From Epiperipatus broadwayi (lineage: Eukaryota; Onychophora; Udeonychophora; Euonychophora; Peripatidae), in NCBI GenBank assembly GCA_028023455.1, contig JAQFVV010000031.1:5810926-5874925 (forward strand): a DNA stretch of 64,000 nt, written 5' to 3'. The translations under genes were made by a program, and so were the position numbers. How positions within the stretch are numbered: position 1 is the stretch's first letter; the number at the start of each line of letters is the position of its first letter. Below, piece by piece: positions 47,590 through 59,784 of the stretch. The notes beneath the pieces were generated by a model, which saw nothing but the letters and a program-made list of their open reading frames with translations, searched no databases and was not told the origin of the DNA.

Positions 47590-47775
47590 ATAGGGTATAT
47601 GAGCACAGACTTTCAGATGACCCATCACTCTCCACTCTATCTAATAACACTGATACACTCAAGCACATATATGCTGAAAAGATAAATAATCACCAATATA
47701 TGTATTTCATGCTAAACCAGCAATCATCAGTTGGTCCAGATTATCATCTCCCACACATATATACTATAAGTATAC
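47590..47775 (-). repeat. Repeat X, copy X4 (partial)
   Basis: Minus-strand match to the ribozyme half of repeat X. Its outer end, TAGGGTATATGAGCACAGAC, is the reverse complement of the X3 end. Directly after it, TATACCCTATATTA is again in plus orientation, so the end of the repeat is itself inverted here. It faces X3 across the PLE family D remnant. Confidence 0.82.
47681..47748 (-). ncRNA. Hammerhead ribozyme, type I minimal (X4)
   Basis: Best stem I of the four. ATAATC and ACCAA pair fully with TTGGT and GATTAT, with a TGG bulge on the 5' side where type I hammerheads place their loop-loop contact. CTGATGA is at 47724-47730, stem II TGCT/AGCA around GGTTT, GAAA at 47705-47708, TACATA stem III, then TA as the NUH end. 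Confidence 0.75.
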
Positions 47776-47905
47776 CCTATATTACATGTATAGAGACAAG
47801 TATAATAATAAGCCTGTGTTTCAGTTATACCTTATATGTGTGGATGCAATCGACAAATTCATCATCCATGGGACATTGTGAGCTCTATCATTTCGGCTGC
47901 TCAAA

Positions 47906-50900
47906 CGTCTTATTACTCATAAGTAATAAACATTTGAGTATTAATTAAACTATGAATTAGAAAGTTAATTATATATTTAAATAATTAAAGGTATTATACT
48001 TATAAATATGTTTATAATTAAAGATATTTAATTGTTTTGTTTCATATTTGTTATTTTAAATAATTTCAAACTCTATAAAAGTATTTGTTTCAGTTTTAAA
48101 AGTTAGGTGAAAGTTGGATTATTAATAAAGCAAAATGAGAAGTTAATAATTGTTCATGCTAAACTACAAGTATTAGATTCCTGAATAAAGTGAAATAACT
48201 TATCCCAAGTGAACTGAGAGATAAATTCCATTTAAGTATTACTTACTTACCAAGCATACATGCAAAATCACTTTGTTTAAAGACATGATCCTTTTATTTT
48301 CTTTATTTTATAATTATGATTGTTTTAAAACCAATAAGATATTACATGACCATGCCTACATTATATCCTTCAGCAATAAATGACAAAAGTTTACACTAGA
48401 TGGCATAAAGATGGTTACAGCAAAGAAAAAAATATTTTTAAATATTTCTGAAAGAAATTTGTTATTGTTATCCCTATTGTTTTCTTAATCATTTTTTTTA
48501 CAAAAAATACATATGTACATTATTTTATTCTTTGATTAAATTCACATGAATTAAAATAAAGTTTATTCATTTTTTGTAACTTTGACGAATTTAAAGTTAA
48601 GCTAATTTTATTAAAGTTAATAATTGGATTATAGTTTATTCTTTTAAAAGTATGTTGGTAAGTATTACTATTTTTATTTTAATAAATGGAAAACATTTTG
48701 CCTGATCATAAAATCATTTGTAATCAGTTAATTCGTGTTAAGCATAATGTTTATTAATCATTAAGTATTGTTGTTTTGCTTTTTTCTCAAGTCATCTAAG
48801 TTTCTTATTCTCTTTATCAAAAAAAATGTTTAATTCGTTGGGTTGTAGATAAACCATTTTCATTTTAAATTCTTCAAATTTTCTATATACAGTGTGAAAA
48901 CTGCCTCTCATTTCAACCTGTAGAAGTTATATAAATTTTGCCATTAACCAACTAAATTAAATATCTTAGACGTAGTTAATTAATTGAATCAAATGTATTG
49001 ATTATATTAATAAAAGCAATATACTTTTGTATTTGTCTGTCATTAAAGCCACGTCTAGAGAGCTTTTTAATTCTGTAATACCCTTACTGAGTTTCTGGAA
49101 GACATTCATATATGATTGAAAGCAACAAGCCAAAAATATTCTTAAAGGGAATATGCTGGGTAACTAATAATGTTACTGTGTGATAATCTCTGATATGATG
49201 ATGATGAATAAAATAATTAAATGTAAGTAAAGAACAAATGGGCTAAATTTGCAAAGCAAGGTTTGCAAAGATATGTCTAACCAAGGGAAAAAATATATTT
49301 AAATTGATAATTATGTGATTTGTAATTAGTTTTATAATGCTCATTCTTACAATTATATTATAAAAAATTAACTATCTTACCTTTTTCTTTTTTAATCAAA
49401 AAAAAATCATACAAAATTACATAATTACATAAATTTCATTTTCATGTATGATATTATTCTATGCATGACATTTATTATTATGCATAATTATTTATTTTTA
49501 ATCATCATAATGTGCAAACTTAATGAGACTGCCTTATCTAAAAGTATATACACAGTATATACCAAAGATAAAATGGCTGCTCCCTTTCTTAAAGGTGTCT
49601 GAAATACCACCATGTTTGTCATAATTAGGGTCATAGTATAACTATTCAAAACAAAACAAAAAATTAGAGAGCTGACATGCATGGATCATGAGTCACAACA
49701 TGTAGTATGGCAGAAGATTTGCTGTCATTGTAAATAATTATTTCAATGATTTTCCTACCATCACAGAATTGTGTAAATTTGAAAATATTTTTGTGACTTG
49801 TCACAACATATCACTAACATTTATGTTATTTCATTGGCAATTTTTCCCAATTAAAAATAAAATTTAATATTATAAGGTTGTTCCATCATGGTTCATGGTA
49901 AATCCTAAGTTCAAATTCTTTTATTTATTTATAAAATGTTAATATTTCTCAATATTAATCCATCATGAATTGTGATCAATGAGAAACCCTGTACCCTTGA
50001 TTTGCACATTGATTTGCACATTTTTCAAGGACCACTGGCATATATTATAATATCCCCAATTTATTTTTGTATATAGACAAACAACAAATTGCTTTCTATA
50101 CAGTCAAGAATAGAAGTTTTCTATGTGTAAAAAATATAGCTATGCCTCTTGGTCTTTTGTTAAATGCAACTTTTTGCAAACAAATCACAAATGATTTATC
50201 TACAACATACACGAATCTTATATAAAAACCAGAATAAGCAAATGATATCCATAAGTGTTTATATAAGTAGAAAATGAAAATATGTCACTCGAGTAATTCA
50301 TTTATGTCATGTCTTATCTTTCTTTTGAAATAATACAATTAGTCACAACCATACATATTTAGCAATTTATTTAAGTTTTCATAAAAAAATAAAAAAAATC
50401 ACTTAAAAAAGTGCATATTTATTGGAAAATATAAGGAAAAAATTGGAATTATAAAGGAAATGTCAAATCTGGTAAACAGAAGATAAACTGTTTTAATTTA
50501 TTTTATATTCATAAATATTTTATTTTATTGATGATTTTTTATTTTATATTGTCGATTTTTATTTTATTAAAAATAAAATTTATATTATTTATGAAGATTG
50601 TATATAAGTACCTTTGAACGATCTATATGTTAATGGATATTTCTTTTGGGGAGGAGGAAGGAGTATCTGGATTATTACAATAAAATTATATGATTATTGA
50701 ATTTGTAAAACATCCAAATACTTTTAAATAAAAGGAGGTTTATTTAAGAACTACATGATTTACTTGGATAATGGATTTTAGTATGTATAAAACTAATTTA
50801 AGAAGGCTAATTGTCAGAAGTAGTTTTGCTATCTTAAATGTCATTATAAATAAAACACCCTTTCCAGATATCAATCATCTGGTGGAAATTATGATTATTC

Positions 50901-51072
50901 TGGTAAAAAAATATATTTTCTTCATGTAATTGAATTTATCAGTTATAAATATTACAGGCATAATAACATGGTAGAGTTCATGGATGCATATTTTCATGAA
51001 TATTTTGACAAAGTATCCTGATTATTTATACGCTTATTGAATAATTAAGAACAGTTGTAAAATTTTGGCCTG

Positions 51073-51076
<4 letters not shown>
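47906..51076. other. AT-rich non-coding sequence
   Basis: Three kilobases with no coding, RNA or repeat signal that I can support. The single 64-codon minus frame at 49488-49682 has no motif. Confidence 0.4.

Positions 51077-51117
<41 letters not shown>
51077..51117. repeat. (AT)n microsatellite
   Basis: Uninterrupted AT dinucleotides. Confidence 0.95.
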
Positions 51118-51119
<2 letters not shown>

Positions 51120-51480
51120 AACTGGACCTGCACAACCCCTTTTTTACCTTGGTTGAAACAATTTCTTTATGAGCATGTTGCAGGAAGGAACTATCGAATG
51201 GCATTCCCCAATGCAGATGTTATCATCCCTTACAACAATATTTCCTGCTTATCAGAGGATGTAGCACCATAGAGACTGGAAGCATCTAGACATTTCTGTG
51301 TTTGATTTTCCAAACAGTGCCACTAGAGTTCCATCTCACTACAACCTGACTTACCTAGGTCTAGTTATGCCACACATAGATCAGGAAGCATGAAATTCTC
51401 GTGAACAAGTGCTATGAATGATAAGTGGTGCAAAAAATAATAGAACTGAACAACTGGATAGCTAAAATTAATTTTAAGTA
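51120..51480. other. Less AT-rich non-coding segment
   Basis: It starts at the end of the AT tract with GTAACTGGACCTGCACAACC and has no open frame of note. It may belong to the same element as the following tandem repeat, but this is a guess. Confidence 0.35.
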
Positions 51481-51489
51481 ACAACAATT

Positions 51490-51975
51490 TTATTTAACAA
51501 CAGGTTTAATTAAATGTCCATCAAACAAAATATTTCATTGACAGTATCTTGTATCTCTTCTGCCTACTTCCAATAACATTTTTATATGACTTAAAGAATG
51601 TAATTTGTTGAGAGTATAATAAAGTCCTTCTTTCAATAGTTCTTTAACAGTTTATATCTTTAATCATTTAGTTAATTCACAGAGAGAAGTGCAATATATG
51701 AAGACAACAGAGATAATAATGAAGACAACTGATAGCATTTAATTCAGAGTTCCACTTAATTCAAACAAATATGTCATTTACAGTCCATTTTGTATCTTGG
51801 TATACATCCAATAATAATACAATATGAATTAAAGAGTACAAGTTCTTTAACAATTTACATTTTTAGTTATTTAGTTAATTCACAGAGAGGAGTGTGATAT
51901 ATGAAGACAACAGAGATAATAATGATGATAACTGATAGCATTTTATTTAATTCAGAGTTTCACCTAATTCTGATT
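51490..51975 (+). repeat. ~204-bp tandem repeat, about 2.4 copies
   Basis: TTTAGTTAATTCACAGAGAG, then AGTG, ATATATGAAGACAACAGAGA and GATAGCATTT occurs at 51669 and again at about 51872. The preceding halves (CATT-ACAGT, TTGTATCT, CCAATAA, TTCTTTAACA) match between 51530-51650 and 51775-51860. Confidence 0.8.
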
Positions 51976-52129
51976 TGTAGTCTTTTAGGTAGTTGTCACA
52001 TGTAATGTGGCTTAAATTAACTCATGTATAAATATATTCTTTACAGACAAGAACATTTCTATTATTCCAGTTAATTTTAAGTTAGTCAAAGCATAATAAA
52101 TATATTTCTATTAATAGTTATCCAAATCC

Positions 52130-52235
52130 AGGTTTGAATCCATACTATAAGCACATTTATCCTAGGTTCATTGGTTATTTTTTTCAGGGTTTGAATTGGT
52201 CGATATAAGCACATTTATATCCATTGGTTATTCAG
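52130..52235 (+). repeat. Short duplicated motif
   Basis: ATAAGCACATTTAT followed by CATTGGTTATT occurs twice (about 52146 and 52204). It lies just outside the family B palindrome. Confidence 0.6.
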
Positions 52236-52327
52236 GTAACCTATAAGTGTATGTATTTCCATCTGTCCAGATATTAATTCATCTTGCAAATGCATTTATT
52301 TGGTTTTTCCAATTTCATAAGACATAT

Positions 52328-53076
52328 ATATACAAATCAATATATATATCAAAATACAGTACAATTTATATAAATTATATTCTTTTAGAAGTACTTTCGA
52401 CTATACACTTTGTAGTCTTTATCAACTATATAACGTTGAATAATCAAAACGAGACAACCCTTAACAATACCCATAGTTCAATTCAGATTTCCCACAATTC
52501 TGTTATCATAACATTTGATGACTGGCGATTCATTAACATTTGACGATTTCTTGAAATCAACATAGCCTCTTTTATTTTACGTTTATTATGACAACGTTCA
52601 ATTTGAATAATTTTCATATTTTATAATCAAATTTAAATCCATATTGACAAGATTTATTATGATCAAATATAACAGATGATGAAGGTTTATTTACATCTGT
52701 TCCATATTGATTCTCTTTTTGAATTCTATTATATAAAAGCATATGTTCTTTTATTCTCTTCTCAAATGTACACTTAGATTCACCAATGTATTGTACGCCG
52801 CATCCACATATCAATCTATATATAATAGAATTTTGATTAAACTTTGAATTTTGAATTTTAGAATTATTAAGCAATCTATTTATGTTATTTGTAGAGAAAA
52901 AAGCAATATGACACAAACCATTATAAATTTTCCTAATAAACTTGACCTGCTCATCTGATATAAATGGCATTGAAATCCATTTCATTTTGATATTTTTATT
53001 TTTAATTTTATTATAGTGTTGATTTCTTTTAAATCCTTTAATAATATTAGCAATTGCATTTTTATAATAACCAATT
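52328..53076 (-). pseudogene. PLE family B, long palindrome, left arm
   Basis: A minus-strand PLE 3' portion with an open frame of 123 codons (52614-52985): KWISMPFISDEQVKFIRKI, INRLLNNSKIQN, then the GIY-YIG nuclease as IIYRLICGCGVQYIGESKC and KRIKEHMLLYN. The Cys-Gly-Cys between the two tyrosine motifs and the downstream Arg, Glu and His are intact. The outer end, TATACAAATCAATATATATA, is identical to that of the short palindrome at 29582. Confidence 0.88.
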
Positions 53077-53762
53077 TATATCAGATGAGCAGGTCAAGTT
53101 TATTAGGAAAATTTATAATGGTTTGTGTCATATTGCTTTTTTCTCTACAAATAACATAAATAGATTGCTTAATAATTCTAAAATTCAAAATTCAAAGTTT
53201 AATCAAAATTCTATTATATATAGATTGATATGTGGATGCAGTGTACAATACATTAGTGAATCTAAGTGTACATTTGAGAAGAGAATAAAAGAACATATGC
53301 TTTTATATAATAGAATTCAAAAAGAGAATCAATATGGAACAGATGTAAATAAACCTTCATCATCTGTTATATTTGATCATAATAAATCTTGTCAATATGG
53401 ATTTAAATTTGATTAGAAAAATATGAAAATTATTCAAATTGAACGTTGTCATAATAAACATAAAATAAAAGAGGCTATGTTGATTTCAAGAAATCGTCAA
53501 ATGTTAATGAATCGCCAGTCATCAAATGTTAAGATAACAGAATCGTGGGAAATCTGAATTGAACTATGGGTATTGTTAAGGGTTGTCTCGTTTTGATTAT
53601 TCAACGTTATATAGTTGATAAAGACTACAAAGTGTATAGTCGAAAGTACTTCTAAAAGAATATAATTTATATAAATTGTACTGTATTTTGATATATATAT
53701 ATATTGATTTGTATATTACATATATTGTGAAACGAATACAGATATCAAACTTTATTTATTAC
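53077..53762 (+). pseudogene. PLE family B, long palindrome, right arm
   Basis: Plus-strand inverted partner, open for 120 codons at 53054-53416. The nuclease reads CGCSVQYISESKC, so the Gly of YIG is Ser, and a TAG interrupts FKFD-KNMKIIQI. It continues to the 3' tail and ends TTTATTTATTA, extending about 60 bp further out than the left arm. The copies are nearly identical, so the inversion is recent relative to most elements here. Confidence 0.88.
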
Positions 53763-55158
53763 ATATATATATATATATGTATATATATATAACTTATATG
53801 CATCAATAACTCCAGGTATATCATTGTACATTTAACCATGACACATTGTTTTGGCATTCTTATTTCTCAACTCATATATATAACATGTTTTAATTCTGTG
53901 TTTATATTAACTTTTCTCAGAGTTTTCAAATAATAAAAGAAATCTTTAAAAACAATAAAAATGATTTTTTTAATCTTTCAACTTATTTAAGTATGTGGTT
54001 CATTATACGCATATAACCATTAACTTTTATTGATGTACTAATTCATATTTAAATGTTTGAATTTATTCATAGTATAGTATAAATTTACTAAATACATTCA
54101 TTTTGTATAAATACATTCATTTTGATATTTTCTAATTTTATCTGGATTATAAACACGTTATTATAATTTAGTTAATTATAGTTATGTCTAATATTCATAT
54201 ACCATCAATATGCATATAAGCATTTGTAATTTTTATTTAGTTATTCTAATATATAGCCTTAATATTGTTGTTTGGTCTGTCACAGATGTATGTTTCTAGA
54301 TATACATTGATCAGAAGTTTCATTTATAATTTATCACTAATAAAACGTATTTTCACATAGCTATAATTATTCATAATTTTCTTTAAGAAAGACATTTTGT
54401 TTTTTTGTTTTTTTTATAAACACACATTGGTATCGAATATTTTATAAAATTGTTACCTTTATTTTATCCATTTTGTTCCTTCAATTCAGGATGCTACTGC
54501 ATTCAAAAAAAGGGGTCATTGTATTTCAGCTGAATGGCATTATTTACTTTCAATGATGTTCACCCAGGCAAATCTTGGAGAACCATGGCTTTGGATGAAG
54601 AGAAGAAGCTGTTATCGATTAGCCTTCCATCATTATGATTTCCTTATTAATGTTTTATTTTTTCTCATCATTAATAGTGGCTGTAAAGGTTATATTCCAA
54701 GGTGACAAAAATCAGAGTTAAGTAACACTTAAATAAGAATTTTAACTTTTTAACTCTTCACTTTTCTTACTTCTTTAACTGCTCTTAAAATCTTTTTAAA
54801 ATCTTTTTAAAAATCCTTTTTTAAAAATCTTCATTAAAAATCCTTTTAAAATCTACTCTGCTTTTTTCTTCTTAAGGATTGAAGAACACTATTTTTCACA
54901 GGACAGATAAGGAATCATAAGGATAAGCCATGTTTTCCAATTTGATAAGACTGCCTAAAGCAATTATTACACTTTGTATGACAACATCATTTCAAAAATT
55001 AAAAATGTAATATTTTTGATAAATGTCAGCTTTAAATAAATGAGTGATGTATTTATATCATAATCTAAAATTATAAAATCAATAATGGTTTATCTTTATT
55101 TTTTCTTAATTATAGAAAATAATGATTTTCTTTCTTAAATTGATGATTCTTAATAAAG
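53763..55158. other. AT-rich non-coding sequence with short tandem motifs
   Basis: 53763-53790 is an (AT)n tract. 54100-54125 duplicates AATACATTCATTTTG. 54784-54858 is a degenerate array of AAAATCTTTTTA-like units. 54500-54720 is less AT-rich but without recognisable coding. Confidence 0.5.
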
Positions 55159-55260
55159 ATGTGTACCTTTTTTTTAATTGCAGATTTAAATGTATTTGTT
55201 GTTTTTTTTTTCTTTTTTAATGACAACTCATGCTTGACAACTCATGCTAGTCTTTTAAAT

Positions 55261-55270
55261 GGGGGGGGGG
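55261..55270. repeat. Poly(G) run
   Basis: Ten consecutive G in otherwise AT-rich DNA, preceded by T runs. Confidence 0.9.
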
Positions 55271-55629
55271 GATCTTTTCAATACATATGTGACTATATAT
55301 ATATATATATCAATACATATGTGGAACAGTATATATATACTCACATATCACTCCTTAATTGACTAAAATAGAGCACTATCTATTTATGTTACTCTTTTAT
55401 TAATACAGAGGTTTTCCTAAAAATGTTTATTAGACAGAAAAAAATATTTTTCTGTAATTGATTTAAATACTCATTCTTTCTAATGGAGAATGTTTTAGGC
55501 AAACCATTGTATTATTAAAGGAGGCACAAGAATAGACAATAGACATTTATTATTCTTGTTCATTATTGCCATATGCTAGGTTATATAGTAATTTTAAAAT
55601 ATTTCTTGTACAATATGACTTTTAATCTT

Positions 55630-56640
55630 CAATATTATATTGCAACAGTTCTATTGTCCATATCAAAGTTACATCATATTTTTAAGAAAATTATATGATA
55701 AAATTTATTTACTCAACTTTTCTTTGGTAAAATTAAACATACAATTCATTATGGTGATGCCCCCTTCCAAAGAAATTTTAAATGCAGTTAATGCTTTGAT
55801 ATGCAAATGAAGTTGAAAATTTTTTTAAATACTTTTCCCTCTTTCTCCCACTTTTTTTTGAAGTAGAGAGAAAAAAACAATAAATTATCTATCAAGTAAA
55901 AGGAAAAACATACACAAGAAATGAATATTTGTAATTATATTTTAATTTACTTAAAGTGATGGAAATACTTTTTACTCAGGCTTGTATGAAAGATGAAATA
56001 CTAATTTAAAGAAAATAGCTAATTGGTTTCCCACATTATGCACTGCCCAATCTATATTCCTTTTATCTAATAAAAAAAACTGCTATAGATAAATGTAACT
56101 CTGCAAATGGATTACCAGAGGAGAAATAAGATTACTAATACCATGTGTAATTGTTTATTTAATGTTTTATTTAATGACACTGAAAGAAAGAAAAATATTT
56201 AGAGGAAGAAAATAAAGACTTTCATGACAGTGGTAAGATATTCTTAAACCAGAACTTTAGGACTTTGGTATTGTTTGTTATTCAAGAATATTCAAACAAA
56301 TAAATAATAAGAATACTGAACTTTAAAACATTAAAAAATAAAAACTAGTTTGGGATTTCTCAAAAATAGCATTATTTTATTATTCATGAAGGAATGATAG
56401 GAATATAATATTTGAACTCGAATCATAATCTTAGTTGTTTGTAATAATAGCATAAATTAAACTATTTGCAGCAAAGCTATTTAGCAATAAATGATAATAA
56501 TTCCTATTTTTTATGTGAGAAGATATCATTTTAAGTTATGAGTTATGAAGACAAAAAGCATTCCAACTTTTATTATAATTTCTGACTTGAACAGTATTCA
56601 AGAAAAAAAATCCCCAAAGAAAATTCCATTTTACTTCTGT
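55630..56640 (+). repeat. ~1-kb direct repeat, copy 1
   Basis: Aligns along its length with 59785-60715: CAAAGTTACATCAT, ATATGCAAATGAAG, AAAACATACACAAGAA, CCCAATCTATATTCCTT, TAAGATATT, TTGATATTGTTTGTTATT-like, AATAAATGATAATA and TTTTTATGTGAGAAG occur in the same order. Moderate identity with many small differences. Confidence 0.8.
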
Positions 56641-56699
56641 TTTCACTTAATCTTGGATATTGTTAATTGATTTATGCAGACATGAAATCCCCTCTCTTT

Positions 56700-58310
56700 T
56701 ATGTCTGGATCTACCACTTTGGATCTTTTTTCCATTTTTGTAGATGTTTAACTTGGACCTTGAATGGGACATAAAAGTGGTGATTGATTCACAACAATTT
56801 CCATTCATGATCTATATTGACATCTTGATTCTCCCTACAGTTCTGTTACTATTATCATAATTGCTTCTATTTCTCTGTTGACTTTCATAATGATGGTATA
56901 TTGGATTATAATCAATCTTGATACCTTTAATGGTTGCATCACTTTTTTTAAATGATGATTGGGTTGGTTGTGGTAATTCACTAATCAAGAAATGTGTCAC
57001 CTCTACAATAGTCTTTCTGTCATTACTACTATCCATTTTCTCAATCCTGAAAGGTATGTTGTGCCTTATTCTTATTATTTGACTTTTAGTGATCACAAAT
57101 AAAAACAATGTGTGTGATCTAGTGACATGTCTTGTGAAGAATGGTATATAGGTTTTACATCATTTTATGTAAAAAATTTCTTACATAATCTAATAAATTA
57201 CTCCCTGTCTTTCTTCCAACAAAAAATTGCCTAATATCTGTTTTTTATATTCCAGATAAATAGTTAGTTTTCTTATAAGTGAGTTTCTCCCATTCCTTAT
57301 CTGGTCCATTTAGATTGCCATATGTGCTGGCAAACTTGATCTTTTTTAAATAGTATATTCAGCTCAAAATATTTTTCTAGACTATCTAAATGCTTGGGTG
57401 GCATCTCTCCTATATCACCTCTGTTTCTATTTTCAAAAAATTGATTAAGGATTTTTTTATATTTTCACCAAGTCCATGTTGACTTTTAATATATCACCTT
57501 TCTTTTTTTGAACCATTATATCAATGGTTTTACATCGATTTTTCTATTTATATTGTTATACAATTTTTTTCAATTTATCATAATCTACTTTTGTGTCATT
57601 AATAGTGACACACATTTCTTTTAATGAGGAATCCTCCATTTGAAGTAATTCTATCTTTTTCTTTCTTTCCCTTTCAGCATCTGCAGTCTTTCTCACAGAC
57701 TTAACTGTGTTTTTAGCACATTATCTTGATAGGTTTTAACAGCTTCATGGACAATATTCTGCACACCAGTGGAGAATGTCTTCTCCACAAACTCCATTTT
57801 TCCCTGGTCTTTGTTCATCTATTTAGATTATTATCTTTTGCCTAACATTGATGATATTACTTTCATACTTCTTGTAATTTCTTTTTATTTCTTCTTTGAT
57901 TTCAACATATGCTTTTTTTCAATTCATTACATATTTTCTTAATTTGTATTTGCATTTTTTTTAACTTTTATCCATTTTATTGTGCATTTCTTTAATTTCT
58001 ATCTGAATTATCTTTTGATTTTTATCCATTTTGTTATTGAATTCCTCTTGATTTTTATTTGTTACTACTAGTAGCATTTCCAATAAAACTATAGATGATT
58101 TTTGTTCATCTGGCATTTGCACAGCTGAGTTATCCTCTTCTGTCACTATCTCTGCCTTCATTAATTCACCACTGGTATCATGTGACCTATACTTATTTCC
58201 TGCTTGTGGTGACTTGTATATGGGGAATCCCAAAAAGTTTTGGGGGTCATCAGCCTGGAAAACCAACACCAGCAAGAAGATCTCATCACCTTTTTTAGCA
58301 GACGCCCAAA
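56700..58310 (-). pseudogene. LINE 5' part, inverted: coiled-coil ORF1
   Basis: Minus-strand frames in order: GELMKAEIVTEEDNSAVQM and QKSSIVLLEM, then Lys/Glu-rich heptad-like sequence NKNQEEFNNKMDKNQKIIQ and IEIKEMHNKMDK (58060-57960). Further decayed coiled-coil sequence runs to about 57600. EMPPKHLDSLEKYF and then RIRHNIPFRIEKMDSSND and TIVEVTHFLISELPQPT (57080-56960) follow, like the RNA-binding part and C-terminus of an L1/Tx1-type ORF1. It lies opposite in orientation to the RT end that follows and probably comes from the same element. Stops and frameshifts throughout. Confidence 0.6.
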
Positions 58311-58348
58311 GCTTTTTGGGGTTTTCCATATACAAGTCACCACAAGCC
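58201..58348. repeat. Junction palindrome, ~42-bp arms
   Basis: TTGTGGTGACTTGTATATGG then GGAATCCCAAAAAG at 58205-58240 is inverted at 58310-58347 (CTTTTTGGGG, TTCCATATACAAGTCACCAC). It sits exactly between the minus-strand ORF1 part and the plus-strand RT part. Confidence 0.85.
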
Positions 58349-58389
58349 ATGTCAATACAAATACAGAATTCCATCACTGAAGCCACCAT

Positions 58390-59490
58390 CAACACAGTTA
58401 AAAACCTTGTCAAGGTTTATTTATCACTGCAAGGGATAATTTTTCTCCTCAATATCAAGGTAATGGCAAAGATTAGCTACTATCAACCCATCATTAACAT
58501 AACAAAAACTTTCAACACCAAAATCAAACAAATCTGTGCACGGCTTTTATGGAATGGTAAAACAGTGGCCATAAGAATTAAATGCATGCAGTGACATAGG
58601 AAAAATAATGGTATGTCATTGCACGCAACTTTTTCAATATATTACTAAAAGGGCCACTCTCTGATCCACATCCACCAAAAGAAATTTCCCCAGATTGTAA
58701 TGGAACAATCAGTCATTCCATCAGACAGATCACCACCTTCAAAGATAAGCTGGCTAAATCAGATACTTGGCTACCTTCTCACTCACAATGGCCACTCAAC
58801 CCTAGTATTCAGACAGAAAATCTTTATTTGGGATACTCATAACCTGCTATTTCCCACACAAAACTCAACCATTCCTTACCTCAGTGATAACAATCAGGTG
58901 GTCACCAGGTTTTTCAGACATCTCAAGCTGGATCCAAGGTTCCTGGATTTTCTAGTGAAAATCAACCTGAATTCACTCCAGATGAACTGGTTTCCGCACT
59001 ACAGGAGATTTCTCAAGAACATAGATTGTCTGTGTCACAACTGCCACAGAACCTGTGAAACCTTTGATCACATGATAAATGATTGCCAAGAATATGACAA
59101 AATCAGAACTTTCATTACTCACAACTGCCACATTTCCCTGAACAATATCTTAAATATCAAGAGCTGCTAGGGATTATGTCACCACAAGACTCTCGACCTT
59201 TATCACTTATGCCACCTGGATGGCCAGATGTCACAACAAGTTTACCATTCCTCATACCAAACCTGAAGACACATTCATTTCCAAGATGAAGGAATTTCAC
59301 CATAATGACAGAATCCTCTCATCCAGATTTTTATTTGACAACATGTGGAGCCTGATTAAGCTGCATTAAACAACACCAGTGATCACATCAGACAATCTGG
59401 TTGCCTGAGCAACATGGATAACTATTATTTTTAATTTACAATTGTATCATTATTACATATGGTTTTTCAATAAAGTTATTTATAAATAAA
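58390..59490 (+). pseudogene. LINE 3' part: end of RT ORF (L1/Tx1-like)
   Basis: IKVMAKISYYQPIINITKTF then KIKQICARLLWNGK (58450-58560) matches the L-KI-Y---V-P-------KK------F-W-GK segment beyond the RT core of L1/Tx1-type LINEs. The 156-codon frame at 58700-59170 continues with DPRFLDFLVKINLNSLQMNW, FPHYRRFLKNIDCLCHNCHR and CETFDHMINDCQEYDKIRTF. That contains C--C and H----C of the terminal knuckle. It ends around a polyadenylation-type AATAAA at 59469 and A-rich sequence. The RT catalytic core is absent. Confidence 0.82.
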
Positions 59491-59784
59491 ATATAAGAAG
59501 TTATGAACATCATCCCCACATAGGGTCTATTTTGAAATATATATAAGCTGATATTAAAGCAAAGATAAAAAATGACTTGTTCCCTGTTGATCTTAGATTG
59601 GTTAAAGAATTATTGATTTTGGATAAAAAAATATAATGTTTTTTAATAAAGAATATTTTTCATTTTAAAAAAATATTTGACAAAAATATCAAGAAAATAA
59701 CTATATGTAAAACTACATAATATTGTTATTCAAGAAAAGAATTGCAAATTTGCACAGGTCCCTTGTCTCTTCTTTATGAGAGGA
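59491..59784. other. Spacer between LINE tail and direct repeat copy 2
   Basis: AT-rich, nothing recognised. Confidence 0.4.

Noticed and set aside
54784-54858. AAAATCTTTTTA-like array as a satellite
   Set aside because: Only a few degenerate units; low-complexity A/T sequence is the simpler reading.
58095-58355. Short frames on both strands at the LINE junction
   Set aside because: They read across the palindrome at 58201-58348, which gives similar peptides on both strands; not separate genes.
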